From JADHUC01 sp964617665 (GTDB lineage: Bacteria; Planctomycetota; Planctomycetia; Pirellulales; Pirellulaceae), in contig CAZUAH010000151.1 in the NCBI GenBank assembly GCA_964617665.1, forward strand, positions 1 through 27,110: a stretch of DNA of 27,110 nt. Direction: 5' to 3'. A program made the translations under genes and the position numbers. The notes under the pieces were generated by a model. That model was not told where the DNA came from, made no database searches, and saw only the letters and a list, made by a program, of their open reading frames with translations. Below are positions 7,234 to 14,810 of this stretch, one piece after another; the first letter of the stretch is position 1, and each line of letters opens with the position of its first letter.

Positions 7234-8547
7234 TCAATCTTGCAGGTTGAACCTCAAGTCACGCACAAACGGATTCGGGGCGTCCGACGAACCTCGCGTC
7301 ACGCGAACGACGAGTTTCTCATGGCCGGGCAAAGCCTCCTCCCCGCCAGAGTCCATCTCCAGTACCAACCACCGACGGTCCTTGCGAAGGATCTGGTTTC
7401 GCAACACTCGGGCGAACTCCGGAGTGACCCCGCCGTCCGGCGTACCTAAGAGCATCTCGCCAATACGCCTAACCGACGGTTCCAGTCTCTGAGATGTCAC
7501 CTGTATCGCCCGCTGAGTCCTTTCGCTTTTCCTGTGTTTTTCGAATACTTGTCGTAGCCGCGGATTATCAACGATGACCTCTCGGATGATCTCCCACGTG
7601 ATCCTTTGCAGTTCCGGATCATTCGCGATTTTGCCCAGACTGTGGCGTACGGACTCGCGCACTCTGGGATTCTTGGCAACATCCGTCAGGATGCTTTGTT
7701 GCAGCTTGATGAATTCGTCCGTATGCTCCTCTAACACCGGCATCGCGTCTTCTTCCACGAACCGCTTCCATTCCTTTTCAAGTAGCTTCGCCTCGGTCAG
7801 CGGCATTTTGTCGTACGCATATCGCCATGCGAATCTCCACACCGAGGCTCGTTCCCAAATCTCGCGTCCAACTTCGGTTGCCGTTGGCTCGGCGTGCTGG
7901 CGAACGATAGGCCAGATTTCGCTTCGCACCAGAGGTACGAGTTCGCGCTCGACAACCTCACGCTGATACTTGCCGCCCAACTTCTCGAGTTCCTCACGAC
8001 GACGACGGATGGCCGGAGGCAAATCCGCCTCGACCACTGCGAGCGCCTCCCGAAAGGCGTCTTCCACGATTGGCCGTAACAATTCAACTACTTCGTCCTG
8101 ATGCTTCGCGAAAGCGCTGCTGAGTTCGGCGGCGATCTGCTGCCGCTTTTCTTTGGGCAACATCGTGCGCAGGACCCATTCCATCGAGTCGGGTGGTTGA
8201 TGGAACAAAAGCCTGGCGTCTGCACGAAGTTGCGGTGCAGTCGAGTGAAAGACGGCATCGCCTGTAAGGCCGGTCTCGGTGCGAACCACATTCGATACTT
8301 GGCCGACTTGGTGTACAGAATTGGCGCCCTTGATCATGAAGATGGGGTCGCCGGGCTGGGCAATGCAGTCCCTGTCGAACTCCAATTCTGCAACCTGTGG
8401 CCGCACTGTGACGTATTTCCACAACTGTGGCATCATGTGCGGCTGGACGATTGATCGCTCGCCTCGACCCGCCATGCACCACCAGCAAGCGATGGCCGCG
8501 GCAATCCAAATCCCCAGTCCGACGATAATCTGGATTCTCTTCGGCAT
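7234..8547 (-). CDS. Membrane-anchored periplasmic partner of the Mla-like transporter
   Basis: A protein of 437 residues with an N-terminal membrane helix (about 5-26, IQIIVGLGIWIAAAIACWWC) and a large extracytoplasmic part. Residues 64-86 contain GDPIF and, further on, VHQVGQVSNV, vaguely like the GDPV...VGxV core of MCE domains, but no standard MCE domain is convincing. The rest (about 110-390) is charged and helical, with amphipathic stretches suggesting an elongated or coiled shape. It stands where the MCE/MlaD substrate-binding subunit would be expected, 7 bp upstream of the fused ATPase-permease, so I infer it is that transporter's periplasmic lipid channel or adaptor. Direct homology is not established. 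No clear ribosome site precedes the ATG at 8547. Confidence 0.75.
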   Translation of the reverse strand: MPKRIQIIVGLGIWIAAAIACWWCMAGRGERSIVQPHMMPQLWKYVTVRPQVAELEFDRDCIAQPGDPIFMIKGANSVHQVGQVSNVVRTETGLTGDAVFHSTAPQLRADARLLFHQPPDSMEWVLRTMLPKEKRQQIAAELSSAFAKHQDEVVELLRPIVEDAFREALAVVEADLPPAIRRRREELEKLGGKYQREVVERELVPLVRSEIWPIVRQHAEPTATEVGREIWERASVWRFAWRYAYDKMPLTEAKLLEKEWKRFVEEDAMPVLEEHTDEFIKLQQSILTDVAKNPRVRESVRHSLGKIANDPELQRITWEIIREVIVDNPRLRQVFEKHRKSERTQRAIQVTSQRLEPSVRRIGEMLLGTPDGGVTPEFARVLRNQILRKDRRWLVLEMDSGGEEALPGHEKLVVRVTRGSSDAPNPFVRDLRFNLQD

Positions 8548-8588
8548 GATTGAGGGGAATCAGCCTTATTGAGTTGGAAAGTCTCCGC

Positions 8589-8607
8589 TTCCCCACGTGG
8601 TGGGGAA
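8589..8607. promoter_or_regulatory. 19-bp palindrome upstream of the Mla-like operon
   Basis: TTCCCCAC, GTG, GTGGGGAA is a perfect inverted repeat 42 bp upstream of the transporter operon start, in the short gap after the ThuA gene. Its position suits an operator or a leader hairpin. No matching regulator is identifiable. Confidence 0.35.
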
Positions 8608-8682
8608 TGCTGCCCTGATATACCCTCTATTCGACGGCAAGGTTGGCCTATTGTTCCCACCGGCGAGTGCAGCCAGCCGTCG

Positions 8683-8753
8683 AAAAAGGCTAACATCGCT
8701 GTAACTTGTTATGGGCAAACGGCTAACATGCGGCCAACGTCCAGATGGTTAGC
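8683..8753 (-). terminator. Possible terminator after the ThuA gene
   Basis: On the minus strand GCTAAC (overlapping the ThuA stop) is followed by GTTAGCC twice, at 8721-8727 and 8688-8694, and the second is followed by five T residues. Either copy could close a stem with GCTAAC. The loops are long, so this is tentative. Confidence 0.3.
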
Positions 8754-9708
8754 TTTTCAGATTGAAGCGTTTGATAGTTTCGTCACGGTTGAAGTTCTTG
8801 GGCTGCGGTACGTCCTGATTCTTCAGCAAGTCTTCGTACGTGACAGGTTTGTCCGGAACTCCATCTTCCGGGACAGCACTTTTCGAAATCCAGACGATTG
8901 CATTCAACAGAAGCCTGCGAAGATCCGGATTGGCCCAATTCCAGTGCCAATGGCCGCCCGTGAACCCAAAACCACGTTGTCCCTTCGGGGATTCAGATGC
9001 CCAGGCCAAATGCTGCGGCTCCTTGCGCTCCAGCACTGCGACCCGCACATGCGGGTTGTTGCTGTGAGCCCCGTCGCGCCGCCGTAATGTCTCCGGGCCT
9101 GGCAGGTCGCTGAGAATCGGCGTCACGCCTTCCATATTCTCGCGAAAACGCATGTGGTAGTACCATTCGTCGTCCATCTCGAACGGTCCAACACCGCGCG
9201 CAATGGGATGTTCGGGAAAGCTGGTGAACTTCGCTCGCCAATGTGGATTCACCGACCAATGAGCCTCGAAATACCCGCCGGTCCATTTCAGCAGGCAGTT
9301 GCCGGGCTCTCCCTTCGAGACCTCGACCGCATAGTGAAGCATGGCAATTCCAACGCCCTTTTCCGCCAGCGCGTCGATCTCTTTCAAATGGCCCATGGCC
9401 GGGTGACGTCCACCGCCGTCCGCGAAGAACACGACTGAATCACAACCGTCGAAGACCGATTCGTCGTCCGGATACCCGTCGCGGACGACCTCGCAGGCAA
9501 AGTTCGGCATACTCGCCTTCAGCCAATCGGCCAACAGGACGCAGCCGGCATAGTGTTCGTGTGAGCCATAGCCGTGACTGCGCGGCCCCGCGACAAAGAC
9601 GACCTTCTTCTTGCCCCCCTCCTCGGCAGTAGCTTCCGGCGAGAAAATCGGTAGTGTTGCAGCAAGCGTCATCGCGGCCAGAATAGACAAATGCAGAGTC
9701 TTGTACAT
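8749..9708 (-). CDS. Secreted ThuA-domain protein
   Basis: A protein of 319 residues from the ATG at 9708, chosen because GGAGG lies seven bases upstream; an in-frame TTG at 9732 has no such signal. The N-terminus is a signal peptide (LHLSILAAMTLAATLPIFS) with cleavage probably near the ATAEEGG stretch. The mature part is a ThuA/trehalose-utilisation-like fold, related to class I glutamine amidotransferases: KVVFVAGPRSHGYGSHEH at the start, VVFFADGGGRHP, MLHYAVE, a GGYFEAHWSVNPHW segment, and FGFTGGHWHWNWANPDLRRLLLNAIVW at the end. Planctomycetes carry many exported ThuA proteins linked to sugar breakdown; no precise reaction can be given. It is divergently oriented to the sigma factor at 9901. 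Confidence 0.88.
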   Translation of the reverse strand: MYKTLHLSILAAMTLAATLPIFSPEATAEEGGKKKVVFVAGPRSHGYGSHEHYAGCVLLADWLKASMPNFACEVVRDGYPDDESVFDGCDSVVFFADGGGRHPAMGHLKEIDALAEKGVGIAMLHYAVEVSKGEPGNCLLKWTGGYFEAHWSVNPHWRAKFTSFPEHPIARGVGPFEMDDEWYYHMRFRENMEGVTPILSDLPGPETLRRRDGAHSNNPHVRVAVLERKEPQHLAWASESPKGQRGFGFTGGHWHWNWANPDLRRLLLNAIVWISKSAVPEDGVPDKPVTYEDLLKNQDVPQPKNFNRDETIKRFNLKS

Positions 9709-9900
9709 CGGAATACCTCCAAGTCGAATCAAGATGCGGTTTCAGAGTCAGCCTTAACGTAGTCTGATCAGCCGATACCGTCAAATTAGGTCAGATAGCC
9801 GCCATTGGCAATATCAATGAGTCGAGACCGAAATGCTGGCAGAATCACGCTTTTTGGATGATTTCGTCGCAAGACCCAAACACGTGCGGCAACTACTCTT

Positions 9901-10485
9901 ATGACCATGCGGCAACGAAGCTCTGATGAGCCAAGAAACGGCTCCACGAAAACAACGAAAGTGGATTGGTCGGCCGTCCTGCAGCAGCATGACCGCTGGC
10001 TGCGGACCGTCGTGTATTCACGCGTTGGCGAGGCCGGAGCAGTGGAAGAGGTCATGCAGGAAGTGGCGTTGGCAGCCGTTCGTGAATCCGCACCGCCGTC
10101 CGATACGGGTAAGGTGGCTCCGTGGTTGTATCGAGTGGCCGTCCGACAAGCGTTGTTGCATCGTCGCAAGCTCGGTCGCCAGCGGAAACTGATCGACCGC
10201 TACACGGAACGCAAGCCTCCTCCCGAGCACGACCAAGGCTCACCCGATCCGTTGGATTGGCTGTTGTCCGAGGAACGTCGCGCCATGGTACGAAAGGCGA
10301 TGAGCCGTTTGCCCCAACGAGATGCCGAGATCTTGTTGTTGAAATACACGGAGAACTGGCGTTACCAGCAAATCGCCGCTCACTTAGGCATTAGCCAGAG
10401 CGCCGTCGAGGCTCGACTTCACCGAGCTCGGCGAAAACTCCGGGCCGAGTTGGCGGTGTTTGAGAAAGCCGATGCGAACCGATGA
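9901..10485 (+). CDS. ECF-type RNA polymerase sigma factor
   Basis: A protein of 194 residues with region 2 at about 22-90 (AVLQQHDRWLRTVVYSRV, EVMQEVALAAVRES, VAPWLYRVAVRQALLHRRK) and region 4 at about 128-185 (MSRLPQRDAEILLLKYTENW, then the helix-turn-helix IAAHLGISQSAVEARLHRARRKL). Two in-frame ATGs (9901, 9907) are possible and neither has a clear ribosome site. The stop overlaps the next start as ATGA at 10482-10485, so the sigma factor and the membrane protein after it are translationally coupled, typical of a sigma/anti-sigma pair. A 9-bp direct repeat TGCGGCAAC (9885-9893, 9908-9916) flanks the start. Confidence 0.92.
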   Translation: MTMRQRSSDEPRNGSTKTTKVDWSAVLQQHDRWLRTVVYSRVGEAGAVEEVMQEVALAAVRESAPPSDTGKVAPWLYRVAVRQALLHRRKLGRQRKLIDRYTERKPPPEHDQGSPDPLDWLLSEERRAMVRKAMSRLPQRDAEILLLKYTENWRYQQIAAHLGISQSAVEARLHRARRKLRAELAVFEKADANR

Positions 10486-11225
10486 ACGAGTTCAACGATT
10501 TCACACCGCAGGACGAACAGCGCTTCGACCGACTGGTCGACGGCGAATTGAGCCGCGACGAGTACAACGATCTGCTCCGTTCGCTGGACCAGCAACCCGA
10601 CGGTTGGCGTCGCTGCGCTTTGGCGTTTCTGGAAGCTCAGGCTTTGCGGCAGGAGTTCGGAGAACTGTCCGGTGAAGCTGAAGTGTCGTATCGACCAGCC
10701 ACGTCAGCCGCTGCGGACAAGCGACTTATCCGTCGCTGGCCGGGAGTATTGGCCGTCGCTGTCAGTTTCCTGATCGCTTTCGGCCTGGGCCTGATGTTTC
10801 GTGGGGGTTGGCCTGAAGCACATTCCGGTACAGAAGGCATGCCGGTCGCAAAGGACATCGAGCATCCGGAGACGCCCGTCGATCAACCTTCCGACAAGAC
10901 GCAGCTCGCGAAAACGCCAGTGCCCAAGGCGGGGCAACCTGGTCGCTATCGAGGCAACGTCAGGCTGGTATACGACCGACCTGACGGCTCAGGAAGCGAA
11001 GCATACGAAACATCGGTTTACGATTTGTCGGAAGACAATGCATGGATGCTACACGAAAACCGTCTTCGCGTTCCCCCGGAAATGCGACGTTTGCTTCAGC
11101 AGATGGGAGGCGAACTTCGCTGGGATCAGCAAGTGATGCCATTCGACACCGAAGACGGTCAGCGAGTGCTCATACCGATCAGGCAACTGGAACTGACGCC
11201 GGTCGGTGGCCGGCGCTATCAATAA
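10482..11225 (+). CDS. Single-pass membrane anti-sigma-like protein
   Basis: A protein of 247 residues. The cytoplasmic N-terminus (about 1-60) has the RFDRLVDGELSRDEYNDLL pattern common to the sigma-binding part of anti-sigma factors, followed by a helical RRCALAFLEAQALRQEF stretch. One membrane helix is at about 87-106 (GVLAVAVSFLIAFGLGLMF), then a Pro/Lys-rich linker and a periplasmic domain of about 100 residues (RGNVRLVYDRPDG to the C-terminus). No HxxxCxxC zinc motif is present. Start overlap with the sigma gene and membrane topology support control of that sigma factor by a signal outside the inner membrane. The identification is by context and N-terminal pattern. Confidence 0.78.
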   Translation: MNEFNDFTPQDEQRFDRLVDGELSRDEYNDLLRSLDQQPDGWRRCALAFLEAQALRQEFGELSGEAEVSYRPATSAAADKRLIRRWPGVLAVAVSFLIAFGLGLMFRGGWPEAHSGTEGMPVAKDIEHPETPVDQPSDKTQLAKTPVPKAGQPGRYRGNVRLVYDRPDGSGSEAYETSVYDLSEDNAWMLHENRLRVPPEMRRLLQQMGGELRWDQQVMPFDTEDGQRVLIPIRQLELTPVGGRRYQ

Positions 11226-11325
11226 CGCAATCAACCGTTTCAGGAGTGCCGACAGTCGTTGGCCTTCAATCGTTCGCACGGATCTATGGCAGGCTCGGCC
11301 TGCCGCAAACAAGGGAGTCGAGAAG

Positions 11326-12390
11326 ATGCAAACAGGCAAATTGACGAAATGGACAGGGTTGCTGGCGCTACCGGCGGTGGTGCTGTTCGCCAGCGCTTCG
11401 GCGGGTGCCGCCGATCACGGCGTCGGAGGACCGAGGATAGCGTGGGTGTACCAGGTGGCCCACGCTGACGAGCAACCATACTGGATTGGAGTAATGGGAG
11501 CGCCGGTGGATCCACTTCTCCAGAAACACCTGAAGATCGACGCGGGTGTTCTGATTCAACATGTGGTCCCCGATTCGCCCGCGGACAAGGCGGGGATCAA
11601 AGAAGACGATATCTTGCTGAAGTTCGGCGATACAGAAGTTGGTGATGTTTCGGAATTGGCCGAGATAATCGCTGACACCAAAGGCAAGGAGTCCAAGGCA
11701 GTGATCGTACACGAAGGAAAAGAGAAAACGGTCACCGTGACTCCCGCGAAACGGCCCGACGCGATTCCGATGCCCCCAGTCCCGCATGCCACGGAATTGA
11801 AGCAACTCAAAGACTGGATGGAGAAACTGCAGAAAGGCGAACTTGGGGAACATCCACTGCGTATGTGGTCAATGCAACCCGGAGTAGTCATCCCCAAGGA
11901 GCGGTTGGATTTCCATTTTCCCAATCCATCCAGACGCCTTCAGCTTCATTTCGTTCTTCCGAAGAACACAAGTGTGTCAATCAGCAGGTCAGATGAAGGA
12001 CCTGCGAACATCGTCGTCAAAAAGGACGGCCAAACGTGGGAGGTGAGCGAGGACGAATTAGACAAACTGCCGGAAGACGTACGGAAGATCGTCAAGGGCA
12101 TGCTGGGCCGAAGATCGGCGATTGCGATTCCCGGCGGCGAAGGTTTTCGCCTTGAATGGGACAGCAAGCGTTTCAAGCAGCCCATTCTTCCCAGACCGAA
12201 CCTGACACCGATACCAAAAGAGGAGGGTGACAAGAAGGCGGACGAGCCGGCGGCAGACGGGGACATGGGCACCGTCCTGAAGAAGCTGGACGAGATGAAC
12301 AAGCGTCTCCACGAACGCGAAAAAGAGACGCAACGTGAGATGGAGAAGTTGCGTCAGGAAGTCGAGAGACTGAAGAAGACGGAAGTCTGA
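11326..12390 (+). CDS. Exported PDZ-domain protein with C-terminal coiled coil
   Basis: A protein of 354 residues from the ATG at 11326, preceded by GGGAG and directly followed by a signal peptide (KWTGLLALPAVVLFASASAGAAD); upstream in-frame codons lack these features. Residues about 53-142 are a PDZ domain of the HtrA/RseP type (WIGVMGAPVDP, DAGVLIQHVVPDSPADKAGI, DDILLKFGDTEVGDVSEL, TVTVTPAKRP). No protease domain precedes it. The middle region is unassigned and the last 40 residues form a charged coiled coil. It lies 100 bp after the anti-sigma-like gene and shares its terminator. I infer an envelope-sensing role by binding protein C-termini, perhaps by touching the anti-sigma periplasmic domain. 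Confidence 0.85.
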   Translation: MQTGKLTKWTGLLALPAVVLFASASAGAADHGVGGPRIAWVYQVAHADEQPYWIGVMGAPVDPLLQKHLKIDAGVLIQHVVPDSPADKAGIKEDDILLKFGDTEVGDVSELAEIIADTKGKESKAVIVHEGKEKTVTVTPAKRPDAIPMPPVPHATELKQLKDWMEKLQKGELGEHPLRMWSMQPGVVIPKERLDFHFPNPSRRLQLHFVLPKNTSVSISRSDEGPANIVVKKDGQTWEVSEDELDKLPEDVRKIVKGMLGRRSAIAIPGGEGFRLEWDSKRFKQPILPRPNLTPIPKEEGDKKADEPAADGDMGTVLKKLDEMNKRLHEREKETQREMEKLRQEVERLKKTEV

Positions 12391-12435
12391 TACAAGAGAG
12401 TCTTGCCACGGCCGAGGACGTCACGTTCTCTGTCA

Positions 12436-12473
12436 GGGGAGTGCGGGCTGATGCTCGTACTCCCCTTTTTTTT
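12436..12473 (+). terminator. Rho-independent terminator of the sigma/anti-sigma/PDZ cluster
   Basis: GGGGAGT (12436-12442) pairs with ACTCCCC (12459-12465), followed at once by eight T residues (12466-12473). It lies 45 bp after the PDZ gene stop. Confidence 0.92.
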
Positions 12474-12583
12474 CACTTTCGCCTGCGGCGGGTGTCTCAC
12501 TGCCAATTATCGGCTATCTTAGACGAAACACGTGGAGGGTGTTTTCACGTTTCTCCGGCCTTGAGCAAGAAGGGAAGCCAGTC

Positions 12584-13096
12584 ATGATCGATCCCCAAAA
12601 GCACTCGGAAAGCCGCGGCATTATTGAAGGGATCTTGCGATTCATCCCCGGCTTCCGTGGCTACTTGGAGAAGGACTACCGCCAAGAGAGCGACTTCTTG
12701 GCTCGCAAATGGATGGCCGATCGTCTGCAGCAGAGCAAACGATCGTTGGACGACTACATCATTGGCCTGGTCGACGCGGGTCAAATAGATCGTCTGTCGA
12801 CCTGCGAGCGCGTCAAGACGCGACTCGACGGACTGATTCTGAAGATGCGAGGCTCGGTCCGCGGTTACAGCGGCTTCTTCGATTACGTGAAGGTCAAGAC
12901 GGATTTGCTTGACCAAGTCTACGAACACGACATGTCATTGCTGAGTGACGTCGAGGCATTGGCCGGCACGATCGAGCAGCTAGCCGGCAAGCCCGACGTA
13001 TCCGAGACCACGCCCGCAGATCTTCTTCGGCAGATCGACGAGGTGGATAGGAAGTTCGCCAAACGCGGAGAAATGTTGAACGGCTTGGGTGAATAG
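12584..13096 (+). CDS. Cytosolic helical protein of unknown function
   Basis: A protein of 170 residues from ATG 12584, with AAGGGAAG upstream; an in-frame GTG at 12539 gives a longer, less natural N-terminus. There is no signal peptide or membrane helix. It is strongly helical and charged. Notable segments are GIIEGILRFIPGFRGYLEKDYRQ near the start, FLARKWMADRLQQSKRSLDD, a CERVKTRLDGLILKMRGS stretch, and a helical tail. The central part reads like a well-conserved domain, but I cannot name the family. It stands alone between a terminator and a 148-bp gap before the esterase gene. Confidence 0.75.
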   Translation: MIDPQKHSESRGIIEGILRFIPGFRGYLEKDYRQESDFLARKWMADRLQQSKRSLDDYIIGLVDAGQIDRLSTCERVKTRLDGLILKMRGSVRGYSGFFDYVKVKTDLLDQVYEHDMSLLSDVEALAGTIEQLAGKPDVSETTPADLLRQIDEVDRKFAKRGEMLNGLGE

Positions 13097-13244
13097 CCGT
13101 TTGCGTCAACGTATTCGATATCCAGTTTGAGTGCCTTATCCGCTCTCCTTGCGCGCTCACTCGACTGTTCGCCCTTCGCGTGCTACAAAGTCGACTATCG
13201 GAGTTGTGTATCTTCGTTTCAGTCACTGCAGAAAGAAGGACACC

Positions 13245-14810
13245 ATGAAACACACGCAGAGAAATGGACACAGGAGAATGTTGCTGTTTGTCGGCTTGAT
13301 CGCGCCGCTGATGTTTGTCGCGACGCGTGATGCGGATGCCGATGTGAAGTTGCCTTCCATCTTCACCGAGCACATGGTCTTGCAGCAGGGGCAGCAGAAT
13401 CGCGTTTGGGGTTGGGCCGACGAGGGCGAGGAGATCGCGGTTGCGATCTGCGAACAGACGCAAAAGGCAGTGGCCGACAAAGACGGCAGGTGGACGGTCA
13501 AGCTGGAACCGCTGTCGGCGGGTGGGCCACACAAAATGACAATCGAAGGCAAAAACTGCATCGAGTTCATGGATGTGCTGGTCGGCGAAGTCTGGATATG
13601 CTCAGGGCAGTCGAACATGGCATGGACCGTTACCAGAGCCAACGACCCCGACTTGGAAACCCGCACGGCCAAATACCCAAAGATCCGCCTGATCAGCGTC
13701 CCGCAGGTAGGTACCCAGGAGCCGCAAGACGATTTCGTAGGCGAATGGCAACTGTGTTCGCCCGAAACGGTTGGCGAATTCTCGGCAGTCGGGTACTTCT
13801 TTGGCCGTCAATTGCACCAAACGCTGGACGTGCCCATCGGCCTTGTCGACAACGCTTGGGGCGGCTCGGCGTGCGAAGCCTGGATACGTCGCGACTTGCT
13901 AGAGGCCGACGAGCAATACAAACCGCTGATGGACCGTTGGGCGGAGACCGAGAAGAACTACGATCACGAAAAGGCGATGGCCGCCTACAAGAAGCGTCTT
14001 GAGCTATGGCAGGAAAGCGGAAAGGAGCCAGCAAAACGCCCTCGTCCGCCGCGCAATCCATTAACCGGCAACCATCGCCCGAGCAACATCTACAACGGCG
14101 TGCTCAAGCCGACTATCGGCTATGGAATCCGCGGAGCAATCTGGTACCAGGGCGAGAGCAACGCCAGCCGCGCTTACCAGTATCGTGACCTATTCCCGCT
14201 GATGATTCAAAGTTGGCGAGACGAATGGGGCCAAGGCGACTTCCCATTCTATTGGGTGCAACTGGCCGACTTCCGTGATGAAGAACCAGAGCCGGCCGAG
14301 AGTGATTGGGCCGAATTGCGCGAGGCCCAGACGATGACGATGAGCAAACTGAATAACACGGGCGAAGCCGTGATCATCGACGTTGGCGAGGGGCGAGACA
14401 TCCACCCGCGCAACAAGCAGGACGTTGCCAAACGGCTGGCAAGGTGGGCGCTGGCTTGCGACTACGGAGTGGAAATACCGTATCGCAGCCCAACGTACAA
14501 ATCGATGGAAAACCAAGATGGCAAGATTGTCGTCGCTTTTGACAGCGTCGGCAGCGGGCTGTACATGTTTGATGTACGCGAACCGATTGGTTTTGCGATT
14601 GCGGGCGAAGACAAGAAATTCGTCTGGGCAAAGGCCCGACTGGTCGGCAAAGACAAGGTTGAAGTGTGGAGCGACGAGGTCAAAGAACCAGTCGCCGTAC
14701 GATATGCCTGGGCCGACAACCCCGTCTGTAATCTACAAAGCCGCGATGGCTTGCCGGCTACGCCGTTCCGCACAGACGACTGGCCTGGTGTGACCATCGA
14801 TAACAAGTGA
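13245..14810 (+). CDS. Exported sialate O-acetylesterase family protein
   Basis: A protein of 521 residues from the ATG at 13245, with AAGGA upstream and a signal peptide right after the basic N-terminus (RMLLFVGLIAPLMFVATRDADA). This SGNH-like esterase family removes O-acetyl groups from sialic acid or other sugars. The nucleophile motif is CSGQSNM (serine 123), the second block GAIWYQGESNA is at about 296-306, and the aspartate/histidine block is GRDIHPRNK at about 382-390. An N-terminal beta-sandwich (LPSIFTEHMVLQQGQQNRVWGWAD) is typical. In planctomycetes the family is linked to breakdown of acetylated algal polysaccharides rather than true sialic acids. Its TGA overlaps the GTG start of the next gene. 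Confidence 0.93.
   Translation: MKHTQRNGHRRMLLFVGLIAPLMFVATRDADADVKLPSIFTEHMVLQQGQQNRVWGWADEGEEIAVAICEQTQKAVADKDGRWTVKLEPLSAGGPHKMTIEGKNCIEFMDVLVGEVWICSGQSNMAWTVTRANDPDLETRTAKYPKIRLISVPQVGTQEPQDDFVGEWQLCSPETVGEFSAVGYFFGRQLHQTLDVPIGLVDNAWGGSACEAWIRRDLLEADEQYKPLMDRWAETEKNYDHEKAMAAYKKRLELWQESGKEPAKRPRPPRNPLTGNHRPSNIYNGVLKPTIGYGIRGAIWYQGESNASRAYQYRDLFPLMIQSWRDEWGQGDFPFYWVQLADFRDEEPEPAESDWAELREAQTMTMSKLNNTGEAVIIDVGEGRDIHPRNKQDVAKRLARWALACDYGVEIPYRSPTYKSMENQDGKIVVAFDSVGSGLYMFDVREPIGFAIAGEDKKFVWAKARLVGKDKVEVWSDEVKEPVAVRYAWADNPVCNLQSRDGLPATPFRTDDWPGVTIDNK

Noticed and set aside
9885..9916. Direct repeat TGCGGCAAC around the sigma factor start
   Set aside because: Only two 9-bp copies, one inside the coding region; not enough to call an operator.
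11206..11325. Longer N-terminus for the PDZ protein
   Set aside because: It would overlap the anti-sigma gene and bury the signal peptide; the ATG at 11326 has a ribosome site and starts the export signal.
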